Source: Bifidobacterium catenulatum PV20-2
Lineage (GTDB): Bacteria > Actinomycetota > Actinomycetes > Actinomycetales > Bifidobacteriaceae
Assembly: GCF_000800455.1 (NCBI RefSeq)
Contig: NZ_CP007456.1
Location: 2,046,001 to 2,110,000 of the forward strand
DNA length: 64,000 nt
Reading direction: 5' to 3'
This document shows positions 60,716 through 64,000 of the stretch, piece by piece. Position 1 is the stretch's first letter. Every line of letters starts with the position of its first letter. Position numbers and translations under genes: made by a program. The notes beneath the pieces are model-generated. The model did not search any database, was not told where the DNA came from, and worked only from the letters and a program-made list of their open reading frames with translations.

Positions 60716-63418
60716 CTACTTCACCCATTTTTGGGCATTTGTTCCGTTGGAAGTATACAACTGCACGTTAGTGCCGTTTGCGCTGGAACCACCATTCACA
60801 TCCAGCACCACGTTTTCCGCGAGCGCCGACCGGAACGTATACGAGCCATCGGAGTTTTTGACAGCTATCCACTTTTGAGCGTATGTTCCATTGGAATCGT
60901 ACTGTTGCACGTTGGTTCCGTTGGCAGATACACCGCCGTTCACGTCCAAAACTTTGCCGGAGTTCACACTGGTCAGGGTCACATACCCGTTGGAATCATG
61001 CGTTACTTTCCACTTCTGCGCATTGGTTCCATTACCGGCCCAAATCTGCACGTTTCCATAATTTGAACACGAAGCGCCGCTTACATCCATCTTCATAGAC
61101 GTATTAAGCTTCGATCCAAAAGTGTAGGTTCCATCCGACAGATCTTGCCTATGCTTGGCTGCAGTCTCGTTCAAACGTTCGCGCAACGTCAACGGCGCCT
61201 TTGCGACCAACCATTGCTGAGCAACAGTGCCATTCGGCGAATAAAGCTGCAGCTGAGCCTGCTGCACGGCATTGCCACCTGGAATATCGACAGCTTTGTT
61301 GGCGTTCACCGACACCAACGCAATCTTGCCGCTGCCGTAATTCCGCACCGTCCACTGCTGAGCAACAGTATTATTACTCGTATATTGCTGCAATGCCGCT
61401 CCATTAGCAGTGGATCCGCTAGATACATCCAGCACCTTGCCCGAATTAACATTGACGATCTTGTAAGTTCCGTTGCCAATTGATTCAAATCGATATTTCT
61501 GGGCGTTCGTATCATTGCTTGAATAAAGCTGAACTCGTGCCCCGTTCGCCGTCGATGCACTCGTCACATCCGTGACAAGTTTTTTATTCGCAACCGAAGT
61601 GATAATCATCGACACTCCAGCAGTTATGTTGACATCGCTCGATGAAACAACGAATAACTGTGAAGCAGTGCCATTCGGCGTATACAGCCGAATCGCAGCA
61701 CCATCCGCAGTATTTCCGCCACTCAAATCAAGAACCCAATTACCGATAGCGGACTGCAAATAATATCCCGCTCCAGAGTCACGAATAAACCATCGCTGAG
61801 CTTGAGAATTATTTCGAGAATACTGTTGCACTATAGCGTTATTCTCAGCAACACCATTACGCACGTCCAAAGCCTTACCGGAATTCACATTGACGATCTC
61901 GTAGCTTCCATCAGACTGCCTAGTAAAAGTGAACTGCTGAGCCTTGGAACCGTTACCGGAATACAACTGAATGGCGGTGGAATCTGCAGCACTTCCACTA
62001 GGAATATCAACACTGGACGCGACTTTGGAACGAACATTAATGTAGTAATTGCCATTCGGAATGGTAACTGCAGTCATTTTGCGTACATCAATGGCCGCTT
62101 GTAAATCATTGCTGCTCCCGCCATTCACATACTCCTTATTCCCAAACGCATTCATGTCCACATTGCCGCTGATGCCGTCCACTTTGCCGGAGCTGGTGTA
62201 CTGCCATCCGCGACTATTGGTCGGGAACGAGTCGAATCCCATGCGAGCGCCGTACTGCGCCACCCACGCGGTTTTGGCGTAAATGTCGGCATGTTTCAGC
62301 GGGCCTTGCAGGTAGCTGGTGTACGAGTAGACGCCCAGGTTCTTGTATCCGGCAGACTGCAGTGCGCTGTACCAATTGTTGACGATATTGTTGTACACGT
62401 TCGGGTCGGTGGGCGGCTGATGCCCCTCCCAGGTCCACTTTTCCAGGTCGTAGTACACGGGGTACGCCAAGTCGCTCGGATTCACACCGAATTGCTTGAG
62501 TTTGGCGACCACGTCGGTACCTTCTTCTTTGGCAATCGACGGAGTGTCCGCGTAGGAATACCAGTAGATGCCGAATGGGATGCCGAGTCGCTTGCATTCG
62601 GAAATGTTACGTTGCGCTTTCTTGTCAGCATTGTTGCCCCAACCGTAGCCGAGGCGGATGACCACGCCTTCCACGCCGTCGGCTTTCGCTTTGGCCCAGT
62701 CGATGTCGCCTTGCCATCCGGAAACGTCGATCACGCCTTTGGCTTGCTGTACGAACAGGTTGTTCTGGTAGTCAAAGAAAGCTTTCGTATTGTTGTAGGT
62801 GCCCCAGTGCGCGCCGTATTCATTGCTTTCGAATTTGGTTGTTTGCACTTTCGCGTTGGATTGCGTGGATTGCGCACTCGATTTCATCGACGATTGTTCC
62901 ACGATTACGCTGGATTGCGCGGATTGCACTTCTGCACTATTGGCATCATTCGCGTCGGCTACAGCATTTTTTACATCTTCCGCACTTACCGGAATGAAGG
63001 ATTCGCCATTAGTTTTGGCGAGCGGATCCGGCTGCTGATCCTGCGTACCGACCAGTGTCGGATCGGCTACAATTTCGCCGGTTTCGATGTTCTTGACCTC
63101 ACCTTCGGAGGTGACGGCCAGGTCTTCCGAAACCACGGTGGCATCGTCGGAAATCTCGTCACTGATGGTGTCTGGAAGTTTCGCATTCGGATTGTCAGGC
63201 ATGCCGTCTTGCGATTGCTGGTCGCCCGTCTGATCATCCGACTGATCGTCAGACTGCACAACAACGCCATTATCTGCAGTAACGGGACCGCTCTGTGCAA
63301 CAGCATCCTCAATCGCAATATCCTGCAATGCGTAAGCCGGCGTAACCGCAACGGAAGCCGTCAACGCAACCGCAGACAGCGCAGTCGCAATCTTCAAAAC
63401 ATGATGTGGCGAAACCAT
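60716..63418 (-). CDS. Secreted GH25 lysozyme with ricin-type lectin repeats
   Basis: 900 residues. Signal peptide about 1-30 (TALSAVALTASVAVTPAYA). A Gln/Asp/Ser-rich linker (30-225) precedes the GH25 domain: GVIDVSGWQGDIDW (catalytic Asp231), GVVIRLGYGWG, GIPFGIYWYSY, YPVYYDLEKW (Asp324, Glu326), WVAQYG and GNVDMNAFG. From about 450 to the end run about three ricin-B-like lectin domains, each with repeated Q-x-W/F strands (SKAQQFTFTRQ, AQRWFIRD, AQQWTVRN, AQKWKVTH, AQKWVK) and GKALDV/GKVLDV motifs. It should cut peptidoglycan while binding wall sugars. ATG at 63418 after AGAGGCTGACGA. Confidence 0.92.
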   Translation of the reverse strand: MVSPHHVLKIATALSAVALTASVAVTPAYALQDIAIEDAVAQSGPVTADNGVVVQSDDQSDDQTGDQQSQDGMPDNPNAKLPDTISDEISDDATVVSEDLAVTSEGEVKNIETGEIVADPTLVGTQDQQPDPLAKTNGESFIPVSAEDVKNAVADANDANSAEVQSAQSSVIVEQSSMKSSAQSTQSNAKVQTTKFESNEYGAHWGTYNNTKAFFDYQNNLFVQQAKGVIDVSGWQGDIDWAKAKADGVEGVVIRLGYGWGNNADKKAQRNISECKRLGIPFGIYWYSYADTPSIAKEEGTDVVAKLKQFGVNPSDLAYPVYYDLEKWTWEGHQPPTDPNVYNNIVNNWYSALQSAGYKNLGVYSYTSYLQGPLKHADIYAKTAWVAQYGARMGFDSFPTNSRGWQYTSSGKVDGISGNVDMNAFGNKEYVNGGSSNDLQAAIDVRKMTAVTIPNGNYYINVRSKVASSVDIPSGSAADSTAIQLYSGNGSKAQQFTFTRQSDGSYEIVNVNSGKALDVRNGVAENNAIVQQYSRNNSQAQRWFIRDSGAGYYLQSAIGNWVLDLSGGNTADGAAIRLYTPNGTASQLFVVSSSDVNITAGVSMIITSVANKKLVTDVTSASTANGARVQLYSSNDTNAQKYRFESIGNGTYKIVNVNSGKVLDVSSGSTANGAALQQYTSNNTVAQQWTVRNYGSGKIALVSVNANKAVDIPGGNAVQQAQLQLYSPNGTVAQQWLVAKAPLTLRERLNETAAKHRQDLSDGTYTFGSKLNTSMKMDVSGASCSNYGNVQIWAGNGTNAQKWKVTHDSNGYVTLTSVNSGKVLDVNGGVSANGTNVQQYDSNGTYAQKWIAVKNSDGSYTFRSALAENVVLDVNGGSSANGTNVQLYTSNGTNAQKWVK

Positions 63419-63619
63419 TCGTCAGCCTCTCTTGAATAAATTCATCAACCTCAAATATTCGGCGCAAACGCCCTAATCGCCAACTCTAACCGCACCCCGC
63501 AACCCTGCATATCCCCAATCCCCAAAATCATCCCGATCCCCACATCTCATTCCGCCGACAGCATGTGCACTTTTCGACAAGATGATGTTTAATGGAATAA
63601 CCACGTGGAAGGAGGAAAG

Positions 63620-63832
63620 ATGACCGCAGCACTGGCTTCTCTCCAAGCAAGAAGGATTGGCAAGCCGATCATGCTCACCCTTGAAGATATTCGGGAACAG
63701 CGTGACACTATAGAACGTACGTTTGGCACACGTGAATCACTTGAGGACAAGCGCGACATCATCGGCCTCACACTCGATGAACGCATCGCTCTGCGTAACC
63801 TCGAAGATCTCGACTACCTCGAAGGTTGCTGA
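63620..63832 (+). CDS. Small protein of unknown function (possibly antitoxin-like)
   Basis: 70 residues, strong GGAAGGAGGAAAG before the ATG at 63620. It reads MTAALASLQARRIGKPIMLT, then EDIREQRDTIERTFGTRESLEDKRDIIGLTLDERIALRNLEDLDYLEGC: a short basic start and a charged helical rest, like many antitoxins, but no family is recognised. Another open frame overlaps its 3' end and continues past the window. Confidence 0.7.
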   Translation: MTAALASLQARRIGKPIMLTLEDIREQRDTIERTFGTRESLEDKRDIIGLTLDERIALRNLEDLDYLEGC

Positions 63833-64000
63833 TTCTTTGGAAAATCTCGCCACACAGATCGACGACTTCGCACAGCGAATCGAGGACATGCTCACCGCAG
63901 TACTTGGTCCCGCAGAAGAACAATACACGTCCACACCTCGCGGATATCGCAAAAATGGACGAGACAGCTTCGTCATCAATACTCATAATCCGGAGGGGAT
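63777..64000 (+). CDS. Partial ORF running off the window end
   Basis: An open frame from the ATG at 63777 (MNASLCVTSKISTTSKVADS) reads LENLATQIDDFAQRIEDMLTAVLG, then PRGYRKNGRDSFVINTHN to the window edge. It overlaps the preceding small gene by 56 bases in another frame; the true start may be later (TTG near 63837, just after that stop). The amphipathic helix looks like a real protein. Function unknown; partner of the small gene is possible. Confidence 0.45.
   Translation, partial: MNASLCVTSKISTTSKVADSLENLATQIDDFAQRIEDMLTAVLGPAEEQYTSTPRGYRKNGRDSFVINTHNPEG

Noticed and set aside
62291..63439. A 382-codon plus-strand frame opposite the lysozyme gene
   Set aside because: Antisense of the GH25 and linker region; no ribosome-binding site and no recognisable domain.

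Overview
The window is a contiguous piece of a Bifidobacterium-like chromosome (high-GC actinobacterium). The assignment rests on the gatC-gatA-gatB order, an actinobacterial DUF2469 gene, a clpB gene preceded by an HspR-type (HAIR) inverted repeat, GluQ-RS, the rpsF-ssb-rpsR-rplI order, and a galactofuranose wall-polymer locus. A species cannot be fixed from sequence reading alone; the adolescentis/catenulatum group is my guess.

Layout. 1-18.4 kb is mostly housekeeping: an FAD oxidoreductase, a GNAT acetyltransferase plus DUF2469, gatCAB, a TrmH-type RNA methylase, a degenerate phosphoribosyltransferase, rmuC, a P-type-ATPase-like membrane stub, clpB, an FAH-family hydrolase, a YggS-type PLP protein, a stand-alone HTH protein and GluQ-RS. 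A glycerol facilitator follows at 18.5-19.2 kb.

19.4-28.5 kb is a genomic island of about 9.1 kb inserted in the 3' end of a tRNA-Lys(CUU) gene. The intact tRNA lies at the right edge; a copy of the tRNA 3' end and its terminator lies at the left edge. The cargo is visibly more GC-rich than the flanks. It holds a secreted bacteriocin-like peptide with a strong promoter overlapped by a perfect palindrome, a TetR regulator with a matching half-site pair before its own gene, a two-component system, two lipoproteins, and an exported peptidoglycan-binding adaptor with an ABC ATPase and permease. Only relics of transposases, and no intact integrase, are visible. This is the best candidate for an undescribed system.

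29-37.2 kb returns to core genes: rplI, rpsR, ssb, rpsF, prs, then an AAA/DUF4143 ATPase whose 5' region carries an exact 33-bp periodic repeat, then ribokinase, nucleoside hydrolase and a LacI regulator (nucleoside/ribose salvage).

37.4-44.7 kb is accessory and scarred: a membrane-anchored protein, a PIN/antitoxin pair, a frameshifted RelB/DinJ-type antitoxin with a truncated toxin, an orphan repeat array, rmlB, a MazEF-type pair between inverted repeats, and an IS607-family element (serine recombinase plus an apparently intact TnpB) inside a broken AAA/DUF4143 ATPase.

44.7-60.7 kb is a surface-polymer locus, partly AT-rich: UDP-galactopyranose mutase, an LTA-synthase-like phosphoglycerol transferase, two GlfT-like glycosyltransferases, a Wzm/Wzt ABC exporter, an acyltransferase, a polytopic GT39-like protein and a GtrB-like glycosyltransferase. 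These fit synthesis and export of a galactofuranose polymer decorated with glycerol phosphate, as known chemically from bifidobacterial lipoglycans. The window ends with a large GH25 lysozyme carrying ricin-type lectin repeats and two small overlapping ORFs.
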